Source: TMED8 sp964468005 (GTDB taxonomy: Bacteria; Pseudomonadota; Alphaproteobacteria; Rhodospirillales; Casp-alpha2). Taken from it: DNA of 18,069 nt. Of this stretch, positions 1-7,672 are shown piece by piece. The stretch's first letter is position 1. Every line of letters begins with the position of its first letter. The translations under genes and the position numbers were made by a program. The notes under the pieces were generated by a model. The model was not told where the DNA came from and ran no database searches. It was given only the letters and a program-made list of their open reading frames with translations. Where the stretch lies: assembly GCA_964468005.1 (NCBI GenBank), contig CAYXUT010000046.1, forward strand, positions 1 to 18,069. Reading direction: 5' to 3'.

Positions 1-309
1 TATTAACTTCACGCTGGAACGTGGCCTGTTCATGGGCCATTACCAAAGGGGATCAATGTTACGCTTTGCGCCGAGCGGACGATCCAATTAGGTCCTAAGC
101 CCGGAAGAGATTACCTGCAGCCATGACGAACATTAACAGCTATGTGGTAGAAGTGAACCAGCCCCCGGCCGCTACATTTACTCGGTTCAGAATTACTTTC
201 GTCCCTGTGATTGGCATCACAGCGGGCATCCATGACTTTTGAGAAGATACTTGTGTTGGATGAATTTCAATTCGATGAAATTCCTCTCTTCCCTCAAGAG
301 CACAAACTT
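1..309. other. Gene-poor left edge with several inverted repeats
   Basis: No convincing gene is seen. A frame open from base 2 to a TAG at 89-91 could be the last 29 codons of an upstream gene, but it has no recognisable motif. A 39-codon ATG frame at 123-242 has no clear ribosome binding site or similarity I can name. What stands out is symmetry. A 7-4-7 palindrome lies at 205-222, a 7-bp inverted repeat with arms 262-268 and 277-283 follows, a 5-bp one lies at 286-300, and the terminator hairpin comes right after at 310-335. This could be the structured 3' untranslated region of an upstream transcript or a small RNA. Confidence 0.4.
205..222. promoter_or_regulatory. Perfect palindrome matching the CRP half-site core
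   Basis: CTGTGATTGGCATCACAG is a perfect 7-4-7 inverted repeat and contains TGTGA-N6-TCACA, the core recognised by E. coli CRP. The match is seen directly. Binding by a CRP/FNR-family regulator in this organism is inference. No promoter elements or clear gene start lie close downstream: the nearest real gene starts at 402, beyond a terminator. It may instead be only an RNA hairpin. Confidence 0.35.
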
Positions 310-337
310 AAAGTCGGCCTTAAATGGCCGACTTTTT
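310..337 (+). terminator. Rho-independent terminator
   Basis: A perfect 10-bp stem (AAAGTCGGCC at 310-319, GGCCGACTTT at 326-335) with loop TTAAAT is followed by further T residues, giving TTTTT at 332-337. The A-run on the left arm would let it work weakly on the minus strand too. It ends whatever is transcribed from the left and separates it from the oxidoreductase gene at 402. Confidence 0.8.
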
Positions 338-401
338 CCTTTGCGCCTTGCTTGATTGGGTAATGTTGACATCCTCACGGTCGACGGTCACTTTCAGCGG
401 A

Positions 402-1388
402 ATGGTCGAAAAATCCAATATACAGCTACTAACGGTCGGCGTGCATGGCATCGGCGCACATGCTCGCGACAAGTTATTGCCAGCGTTCCGCGAAAGCCCC
501 GCGATTCATTTGACTGGTATCTCGACGCGAAACGATGGTGTTCGTCAATCACAGTGCAAGACATGGAACTGTCCGGGCTGGGAATCGCTGGAAGCCATGC
601 TGGCTGACGCCAGTCCCGATGTGGTGCTCGTTGCCTCGCCAATTGGATGCCATTTCGAGGATGGCCTGACGGTCCTCAATGCTGGCGCCCACTTATGGTC
701 AGAAAAAGCTTTCACGTCGAGCGAGGCCGAGGCCGAAACCCTAATCGAGATAGCACTTGCCCAGGACTTAGCAGTTTGTGTATCTCTAGCGCCTCACTAC
801 CATCCGCTTTTCCAGACCGTTCGGACCCTTGTAGAGGATGATGAGATCGGCGAGGTCCGGAGTATCACCGCACACTTCGGTTTTCCGCACGAAACCAATG
901 ACAATATGATTTATGACCCGGCTCTGGGTTGTAGCGCCCTATTGAATGTCGGTTATTACCCGCTGGTAATGATATCCGAACTGCTCGGCAGTGAGATCAC
1001 TTTGGTCGGTGCCTCCGTCATTCGTGAAGACGGTTATCAGGTGGACACAAGCGGAGCGGCGCTTTTTACGTCATCTTCCGGCGTAACGGCAACAGCTGAG
1101 TGGGGTTATGGGCGCGACTATATCAACCGGCTGGAAATCATCGGTCAGACCGGTGCCATTGTGGCGGGTCCTGTGTTCTCCAAACCGAACCATCTGGACA
1201 TACAACTCGCATTGCGTCGTCAGAATGAGGAAAGATCTATTAAAGTTCCGGCGGCTAATCAATTTGCCATCATGCTCAGCGCTTTCGCCGCAGTCACGGC
1301 TGACCCGGTGCTACGCCAAGGCATGCGAGAAAGTACCCTTGAACATCAACGTCTATTGGCTCAAGTTGCCACCATGGCGCAGCAATGA
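402..1388 (+). CDS. Gfo/Idh/MocA family NAD(P)-dependent oxidoreductase
   Basis: Predicted 328-aa cytoplasmic oxidoreductase. The N-terminal Rossmann fold starts with VGVHGIGAH (residues 12-20), the nucleotide-binding turn of this family. SEKAF at 100-104 sits where the family's EKP motif is expected, with Ala for Pro. A C-terminal alpha/beta substrate domain with an APHYHP segment follows. Family members oxidise or reduce sugar-ring hydroxyls, often on nucleotide sugars such as UDP-GlcNAcA. The substrate here cannot be read from sequence. The frame is open further upstream, but that would place the start inside the terminator at 310-337. ATG 402, just before the Rossmann strand, is therefore preferred. 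It is followed after 36 bp by galE on the same strand, suggesting a shared role in surface sugar synthesis. Confidence 0.8.
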   Translation: MVEKSNIQLLTVGVHGIGAHARDKLLPAFRESPAIHLTGISTRNDGVRQSQCKTWNCPGWESLEAMLADASPDVVLVASPIGCHFEDGLTVLNAGAHLWSEKAFTSSEAEAETLIEIALAQDLAVCVSLAPHYHPLFQTVRTLVEDDEIGEVRSITAHFGFPHETNDNMIYDPALGCSALLNVGYYPLVMISELLGSEITLVGASVIREDGYQVDTSGAALFTSSSGVTATAEWGYGRDYINRLEIIGQTGAIVAGPVFSKPNHLDIQLALRRQNEERSIKVPAANQFAIMLSAFAAVTADPVLRQGMRESTLEHQRLLAQVATMAQQ

Positions 1389-1424
1389 TCCTGATGCGAT
1401 TCATAAAATAGCCAGAAAATCACA

Positions 1425-2417
<993 letters not shown>

Positions 2418-2497
2418 GTGCGGGTTGACAGTAGAATTATTAGTGGGCAGGTTGGCCGTCTTCGGTACATTTTCATGATAAAGATCAGTATTTTTTC

Positions 2498-3436
2498 ATG
2501 GCGAAACCCCTGACGCGCTTGGCGCGCACGATTCTCAACCGAATGGGCTACGATCTTTTGCGGCTGCAAAAGACCAACATCCACCATGAAGCCCGGAGTG
2601 GTCTTGGCCGTGGAGAGGGGTTCGATGCGTTTGAAGCAATTCTCCCTCGACCAGTAAAATCATTCGACATTTATTTTCGATGTTGCGCGCGCGTGGAAAT
2701 TTTTGGGCAATCACGAAATAGGATCGTTGATGTCTTTAAACAGGAATTAATTGCGCGATGTCTGAATAGACTTATCCAATCGGTCAATCATGCACTCTCT
2801 CACAGAACCGATATTGCCGTTACAGTGTGGGTGATGGACGATCATTCCGACGCCGGCTGCGTCAAGCAAATCAAAATGCTCCTAGATAGGGCTCACTGTA
2901 AAGCCAACTTAATATCGCTTGATGTGACAGGAAACGGCCCATCGGTAGGTGCCGCTTTGCGGCACGCTAAAGCTAACGTATCGGATGTCGTTTATTTCGT
3001 TGAGGACGATTATCTTCACGCCCCTCACGCGATCTACGAGATGATGGAGAGCTACGAGCGCTTAGCGGCAGCCGTTGGCGGAGAAGATGTCGTCTTATTT
3101 CCAAGTGATTATCCCGACCGCTATAGGACTGTGGAACCCAGCCTGATCCTACTTGGTAGTCACAGACATTGGCGCAGCGTTCCATCGACGACATTCACCT
3201 GCGTTACAACCAAGGGATTACTTGATCGTTTCTGGGACTGTTACATCGGCCTTGAAAAATACGGTCTAGATCCAGAAGTGACTGAGGAATCAACGATCAA
3301 TCGGATCTACAGAGAAGTGCTTTGTTTTTCCCCGCTCAAAAGTTTAGCCGTGCACTTACAGCACTTCGACACGCTTGCGCCTTACGTGGATTGGCGTAAC
3401 TGGTGGCAACAATCCGCAATTGATGACAATTCTTAA
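2498..3436 (+). CDS. Glycosyltransferase-like protein (GT-A type, unassigned)
   Basis: 312-aa protein with features of a family 2-like glycosyltransferase but no standard N-terminal signature. The first 22 residues form a basic amphipathic helix with NRMGYDLLRL, an N-terminal pattern common in polysaccharide-modifying enzymes. VTVWVMDDHSDAG at 109-120 resembles the first nucleotide-binding loop of GT-A enzymes. VVYFVEDDYLH at 164-174 looks like the metal-binding DxD-type motif. The donor and acceptor are unknown. Base composition by eye is less GC-rich than the housekeeping genes to the right, as often in surface-polysaccharide loci. The ribosome binding site is weak. It lies 80 bp after galE on the same strand. 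Confidence 0.6.
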   Translation: MAKPLTRLARTILNRMGYDLLRLQKTNIHHEARSGLGRGEGFDAFEAILPRPVKSFDIYFRCCARVEIFGQSRNRIVDVFKQELIARCLNRLIQSVNHALSHRTDIAVTVWVMDDHSDAGCVKQIKMLLDRAHCKANLISLDVTGNGPSVGAALRHAKANVSDVVYFVEDDYLHAPHAIYEMMESYERLAAAVGGEDVVLFPSDYPDRYRTVEPSLILLGSHRHWRSVPSTTFTCVTTKGLLDRFWDCYIGLEKYGLDPEVTEESTINRIYREVLCFSPLKSLAVHLQHFDTLAPYVDWRNWWQQSAIDDNS

Positions 3437-3779
3437 TACCGGCACAGTACTTGTTCCTTGGCCATTGAATGCTCTCACACATACGATGCGTGTCAATCAG
3501 ATATTCTCTCTGTCAAACATTACATCGGAATTATCGCCGCTGACGATCTTAGGGTCACGTCCTGGCGCGAGGAAACTCAACCCGATTCCGTCATCGATCT
3601 GTCTCACGATAAAAACCGATATGACATGGCGTTGCATTCGGCATATAGAAAAGCAGCCTACTTGACTGATCAAAAACCTGCGTAACATCCCTTTTGTCGT
3701 GAAGGCTACCTTCTCCCGCCGAAAAAATGACAAACATGTAGTTTTCCGAATATTTCAGACCAAATGCAGAACCAAAAAA
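3437..3779. other. Intergenic stretch without a supported gene
   Basis: This gap separates the plus-strand glycosyltransferase-like gene from the minus-strand glycosyltransferase; the two converge. Short open frames exist on both strands (for example 3458-3685 plus and 3497-3733 minus), but they overlap one another and lack ribosome binding sites and recognisable motifs. GAAGGctaCCTTC near 3700 is a 5-bp hairpin without a following T-run in the plus direction. No convincing terminator for either convergent gene is seen. It may be a remnant of a decayed gene. Confidence 0.4.
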
Positions 3780-4655
3780 TCACTGCGCTGGTTTACCCGC
3801 TAAAAAGGCAAATGCCGCCATCGCCTTGGCCAAATTTCCGCGAACCCGGTCAGGTCGCAACAAAACCGTGTAGAGCACAGTCTTGGAGGCGTGCGTGAGC
3901 AATATCCACCGCGCCTCACTGTTGGCCACGGCTATGTCGCCGTGCTTAGCTTCGTGGTATAGGCGGCTCCAGGTCTGATGCCAATCCTTGCGCCAGCGTG
4001 TCCGCCAAGTCACCTTCGATGATCGGCCTCCGACATGTACGACGTTCGCCATCGGCGCCAACACCAGGCTGAAGCCAGCCGCGGTGGTGCGCAGACTTAA
4101 ATCGGCATCCTCGTTGTAGAGAAAAATTCGTTCGTCAAACCCGCCGATCTGCCGCCAAGCCGACATGGAGGCGAGAAAAAACCCGCCCATGACGAACCAC
4201 GTACAGAAGTCCCCGTCCGGTTGTTCCGTCATCTCCGTGTGAGTGATTTCTGACGGCCCCATTACGTAGAGCTCCTGTTTGCCGTCGGGCCGCTGCAGAT
4301 AAGGACCGACCATGCCCGCTTCGGGATAAGCCGCGGCCGCTGCCAACAACTGCGTCATGGCGTCCTCAGCGAGAACGGCATCGGGACTGAAGCAGAACCC
4401 GTAACGGGTCTCGACCACGGCCATTCCCTGATTGACCGCAAAACCGAAGCCACGGTTCCTGTCGTTACCGATGATCCGCGCCTTGGGTAGGGTTTCGGCA
4501 ACCACGTCAAGGGTCCGGTCGGTGCTGGCATTGTCAACGACGATGACCTGTTTGGCCAAATGCACCGAGCGCAGACACGGCTCGATCACCGCCGCCGAGT
4601 TATAGGTGACTATAACGACGCTCACGTCGCTCCAAGAACCGGTTGACGCGGTCAC
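3780..4655 (-). CDS. Family 2 glycosyltransferase (rhamnosyltransferase-like)
   Basis: Predicted membrane-associated GT2 enzyme that transfers a sugar from a nucleotide donor to a growing polysaccharide. Motifs in order: DVSVVIVTYNS at the N-terminus, VIVVDNASTD, NRGFGFAVNQG, FSPDAVL (the DxD-like position) and GGFDERIFLYNEDADLSLR. The last is characteristic of WbbL-type rhamnosyltransferases, which fits the neighbouring dTDP-sugar genes. The frame is open to 4778 and also has an ATG at 4769. That would add about 40 atypical residues and make the gene overlap its divergent neighbour. GTG 4655, ten codons before the first strand, gives a normal 291-aa protein, so I prefer it, although no strong ribosome binding site is visible. 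The start is uncertain; the family is not. Confidence 0.85.
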   Translation of the reverse strand: MTASTGSWSDVSVVIVTYNSAAVIEPCLRSVHLAKQVIVVDNASTDRTLDVVAETLPKARIIGNDRNRGFGFAVNQGMAVVETRYGFCFSPDAVLAEDAMTQLLAAAAAYPEAGMVGPYLQRPDGKQELYVMGPSEITHTEMTEQPDGDFCTWFVMGGFFLASMSAWRQIGGFDERIFLYNEDADLSLRTTAAGFSLVLAPMANVVHVGGRSSKVTWRTRWRKDWHQTWSRLYHEAKHGDIAVANSEARWILLTHASKTVLYTVLLRPDRVRGNLAKAMAAFAFLAGKPAQ

Positions 4656-4767
4656 AGCCGGAACCGTCGGAATTCGAAGTTCGATATATAAATAACCATC
4701 TTTACTTTGCCGGCCGGTAAGGTAGTACAGGTTGCGCTTATCTTTTATACACTCCGGAAAAGAGGTC
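4656..4767. promoter_or_regulatory. Probable divergent promoter region
   Basis: If the start choices above and below are right, these 112 bp separate two divergent genes and should hold promoters for both. An AT-rich block around 4682-4693 (TATATAAAT) and TTTTATACA near 4743-4751 are possible -10 material, but I cannot pair either with a well-spaced -35. AGAGG at 4761-4765 is the ribosome binding site of the plus-strand gene. Confidence 0.35.
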
Positions 4768-5988
4768 ATGGCAAGCAAGAATGAGGGGCGAACGCGGGTT
4801 TTCTACGCGCAGGCCGTCTACGGCCGCGAAGAAATAGATGCTGTGGTGAATGTCCTGGAAAACCAGTCGATTGCGCTGATGACCGGACCTTCCGTCACGC
4901 TGTTCGAGGCGCGCGTTGCAGCACTATTCGGCAAGGCCTACGGACTGATGGTTAATTCTGGTTCGTCTGCCAACCTGTTGGCCATTGCAGCGCTCGGTCT
5001 TTCCCCGGGAAACGAGGTTATCACCCCTGCCCTCACCTTCTCGACCACGGTCGCACCCTTGGTGCAGCACGGACTGGTGCCGGTATTCGTCGACGTGGAG
5101 GCGGACACCTACAACATCGATGCCGGACTGGTCGAAGCTATGATCGGCCCGAAAACGCGGGCGATGATGATCCCCAACCTAATCGGCAACCTGCCCGAAT
5201 GGGCGTCTTTACGCGAAATCGCCGATCGTCACGGTCTCAAGGTGATTGAGGACTCCGCCGATACCATCGGTAGCAAATACCGCGGCGAACCGACGGGCTC
5301 ACTCTCCGATATCGCGACCACGAGTTTCTATGCGTCGCACATCGTCACCTGCGGCGGTTTCGGCGGCGCGGTATGCATTAATGATCCCGAGCTCGAGCGG
5401 CGCGCCAGGTTGTTGCGCGGATGGGGCAGAAGCTCAAGCATCCTGGGCGAGTCGGAGGCCACTGAAGACCGCTTCAACATGAGCATCAGCGGCATCGATT
5501 ACGACGCCAAGTTCGTGTTCGAATCGCCCGGCTACAACTTCCTTCCGTCCGAAATGGCGGCAGCTTTCGGTCTCGTGCAGTTGGACCGGCTGGAAAACTA
5601 CGCGGACCGGCGGGTTCGGAACTTCGCCGCACTGACAGCATTTTTCCACGAATACGAAAACTGGTTCATTTTGCCGCGCCAAACCAACGAGACATATACG
5701 CCTTGGCTGGCGGTTCCGCTGGTGGTGCGCGATAACGCACCGTTTACGCGACGCCAGCTTCAGCTGCACTTCGAAGACCAAGGCATTCAGACGCGAACCG
5801 TATTCACCGGCAACATCCTGCGCCAGCCCGGCTTCAGCGACATCGATTGCCGAACCAGCGACGCCGGCTATCCCAACGCCGATCAGGTGATGCGGGGCGG
5901 GTTTTTGCTCGGCTGCCATCAGGGTATGGGCGCCGACGAAACAGAGATCATCGAAAGCGCGTTCAAATCCTTCGTCGAAACGATTTGA
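4768..5988 (+). CDS. DegT/RfbH-like PLP-dependent sugar dehydratase (catalytic His instead of Lys)
   Basis: 406-aa member of the DegT/DnrJ/EryC1/StrS family, which acts on 4-keto-6-deoxy nucleotide sugars. NSGSSANL (63-70) and IEDSADTIGS (160-169) are the PLP-phosphate and PLP-ring binding segments. The block SFYASHIVTCGGFGGAV (186-202) has His191 where sugar aminotransferases have the Schiff-base Lys. This substitution is known in the 3-dehydratases RfbH/E1 (CDP-sugars) and ColD (GDP-sugars). SPGYNFLPSEMAAAFGL and IQTRTVFTGNILRQP also match the RfbH side of the family. The cysteines that bind the 2Fe-2S cluster of RfbH/E1, just after GWGR (218-221), are absent: the segment reads RSSSILGESEATEDRF. 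A ColD-like, Fe-S-independent 3-dehydratase is the best guess; the substrate is unproven. ATG 4768 follows AGAGG. It is the first gene of the set continuing with rmlC. Confidence 0.8.
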   Translation: MASKNEGRTRVFYAQAVYGREEIDAVVNVLENQSIALMTGPSVTLFEARVAALFGKAYGLMVNSGSSANLLAIAALGLSPGNEVITPALTFSTTVAPLVQHGLVPVFVDVEADTYNIDAGLVEAMIGPKTRAMMIPNLIGNLPEWASLREIADRHGLKVIEDSADTIGSKYRGEPTGSLSDIATTSFYASHIVTCGGFGGAVCINDPELERRARLLRGWGRSSSILGESEATEDRFNMSISGIDYDAKFVFESPGYNFLPSEMAAAFGLVQLDRLENYADRRVRNFAALTAFFHEYENWFILPRQTNETYTPWLAVPLVVRDNAPFTRRQLQLHFEDQGIQTRTVFTGNILRQPGFSDIDCRTSDAGYPNADQVMRGGFLLGCHQGMGADETEIIESAFKSFVETI

Positions 5989-6010
5989 CGGCAACCTGGG
6001 TATCCGAACC

Positions 6011-6571
6011 GTGAAGGTCACAGAAACATCGCTACCAGGCGTTCTTGAAATCAAACCGAATGTTTTCGCGGACGAACGCGGTTTCTTTCTCGAAACCTAC
6101 CGGAGCTCGCGCTACGGCGATCACGGGATGAACCTGCAGCTTCACCAAAGCAACCACACCCGTTCGGACCGGGGTACGTTGAGAGGCCTGCATTATCAAC
6201 TAGCACGACCGCAAGGAAAGCTAGTTTTCGCCGCGCATGGCGAAATTCTGGACGTTGCCGTCGATATCCGCCGAGGTTCATCGACTTTCGGACAATGGCA
6301 TGCGGTCGTACTTAGTGACAAAAATAACAAGCAACTGTTCATCCCTGAGAATTTCGCCCACGGATTTTGCGTTTTATCCGAGATCGTCGACCTGATCTAT
6401 CTTCTAACCGATGAGTATGATCCGGATGACCAGTTCGCCATTCGCTGGAATGACCCTGACATCGGCATCGAGTGGCCGATCGACAATCCAACCCTCTCCG
6501 AAAAAGACCGGACCAGTCCTTTCCTACGCGACATACCCGATTCCGGCCTTCCAGCCTTAACCAAGCAATGA
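6011..6571 (+). CDS. rmlC: dTDP-4-dehydrorhamnose 3,5-epimerase family (RmlC-like)
   Basis: 186-aa cupin epimerase, normal length for RmlC. It shows DERGFFLETY (21-30), TLRGLHYQ with catalytic His61, QGKLV with Lys70, LDVAVDIRRGS (80-90), IPENFAHGFCVLS and the C-terminal WNDPDIGIEWP. RmlC epimerises C3 and C5 of dTDP-4-keto-6-deoxyglucose, but relatives epimerise only C3 or only C5; AscE of the ascarylose pathway is a C5 epimerase. Since the upstream neighbour looks like a 3-dehydratase, a C5-only role on a 3-deoxy intermediate is possible. The start codon is GTG at 6011, 22 bp after the previous stop, implying one transcript. Confidence 0.88.
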   Translation: MKVTETSLPGVLEIKPNVFADERGFFLETYRSSRYGDHGMNLQLHQSNHTRSDRGTLRGLHYQLARPQGKLVFAAHGEILDVAVDIRRGSSTFGQWHAVVLSDKNNKQLFIPENFAHGFCVLSEIVDLIYLLTDEYDPDDQFAIRWNDPDIGIEWPIDNPTLSEKDRTSPFLRDIPDSGLPALTKQ

Positions 6572-6760
6572 CAACGACGCACGCTCCGATGAACACCTAT
6601 CATTAAACCACCAAACGCAATAAGTTTAACCCATGATAGATTGCCGGATTTTCAAAACCTCTCTCGGTTCGTGCGTCTCGCTTCACCGGATTCACGGGAC
6701 GGCGAGTGTTGAGCTCTATTGGGGAGTGCGCCAGTTATCCTGCGAAACCCGGGCGGCTCC
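6572..6760. other. Spacer within the dTDP-sugar gene set
   Basis: This 189-bp gap is the only sizeable interruption between the five plus-strand sugar genes. I see no terminator hairpin with a T-run and no well-formed promoter. It could hold a weak internal promoter for the downstream SDR-rmlB-rmlA group, whose three genes are packed much more tightly. Confidence 0.35.
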
Positions 6761-7672
6761 ATGAAAACAGCATTAGTCACCGGTCCGACCAGCTATCTGG
6801 GATTGCGGCTGGTCGAGCGTTTGATGTCGAGCGGTGTCGATACCCACGCATTGGTGCGCCCGACATCGGACTTGACGCAGCTATCCGCCATCATCGGCAC
6901 GGCAAGGACCCATGTTTATGACGGTGCGTTAACGTCCCTGGCGGACGCGGTATCAAGCGCCAACCCGGAAGTCGTATTACATATTGCTGGCGCCTACGCC
7001 CGAGAACATGACAATAACGACATCGATCAGCTGATCGATTCGAATATCCGTCTCGGCACTCACCTCCTGGAGGCCATGTCGGATGCCGGCGTGCGCCGTA
7101 TCGTCAATGCGGGATCGACCTTCCAACACTTTCACAACGACGGCTATCGGCCCTTGAACCTCTATGCCGCAACGAAACTGGCCTTCGCCGATGTTCTGGC
7201 TTACTATGAAGATGCCCGCGGCATTATGTCGGTGACTATCAAACTGCCCGATGTCTATGGCCCCAACGACTGGCGACCGAAACTGATGAACCGGCTCGTC
7301 GAGGCCCATTTAGCTGGTCAACCCATCGATCTGGTGGAAAAATCGACCCAGTTCGGACTGATCTACATCGATGACGCGCGCGACGCCTTCATCCACTGCG
7401 CCCGAACGCTGATGGACGATGCGCAAACGGTTTCGGGACAATCGTTTGCGGTGGACGAAGGGCTTCATTACACGCTGGAGGAGGTCGTTGCCGTGTTCAC
7501 GCGAATTACGGACCGAACGGTCCTCGCCAACTGGGGCGCATACCCTATACCGGACCGTTCCATCACAATTCCCTGGAAAGGAACACCGTTGCCTGACTGG
7601 CGGGCGAAGGTCACACTGGAAGATGGCGTGAAGCGACTTGTGGGTGCGGCGACGAGGTTGGAAGGCACATGA
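6761..7672 (+). CDS. Extended SDR: NAD-dependent epimerase/dehydratase, likely nucleotide-sugar 4-ketoreductase
   Basis: 303-aa Rossmann protein. The nucleotide-binding turn VTGPTSYLG (6-14) is a variant of GxxGxxG. Active-site residues are Ser/Thr at 119-120 and Y135/K139 (YAATK). KLPDVYGPNDWRPKL and YIDDARDAF follow the layout of sugar reductases such as CDP-abequose or paratose synthases. It occupies the place where rmlD would be expected, yet lacks an RmlD-like overall pattern, so I infer it reduces the C4 keto group of the product made by its neighbours. ATG 6761 is chosen because the Rossmann strand starts directly there; an upstream in-frame TTG adds only unrelated residues. Its stop overlaps the rmlB start (ATGA). 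An epimerase role is an alternative. Confidence 0.78.
   Translation: MKTALVTGPTSYLGLRLVERLMSSGVDTHALVRPTSDLTQLSAIIGTARTHVYDGALTSLADAVSSANPEVVLHIAGAYAREHDNNDIDQLIDSNIRLGTHLLEAMSDAGVRRIVNAGSTFQHFHNDGYRPLNLYAATKLAFADVLAYYEDARGIMSVTIKLPDVYGPNDWRPKLMNRLVEAHLAGQPIDLVEKSTQFGLIYIDDARDAFIHCARTLMDDAQTVSGQSFAVDEGLHYTLEEVVAVFTRITDRTVLANWGAYPIPDRSITIPWKGTPLPDWRAKVTLEDGVKRLVGAATRLEGT

Noticed and set aside
123..242. 39-codon ATG frame in the left spacer
   Set aside because: No ribosome binding site, no recognisable motif, and it runs through the palindrome at 205-222; more likely chance.
324..401. N-terminal extension of the Gfo/Idh/MocA oxidoreductase
   Set aside because: It would start inside the terminator stem and adds residues unlike the family before the Rossmann strand.
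3458..3685. 75-codon plus-strand frame between the two glycosyltransferases
   Set aside because: Overlaps other equally long frames on both strands and lacks a ribosome binding site or known motif.
5434..6054. 206-codon minus-strand frame opposite the PLP enzyme and rmlC start
   Set aside because: It is the antisense shadow of a gene with strong family motifs; no motif of its own.
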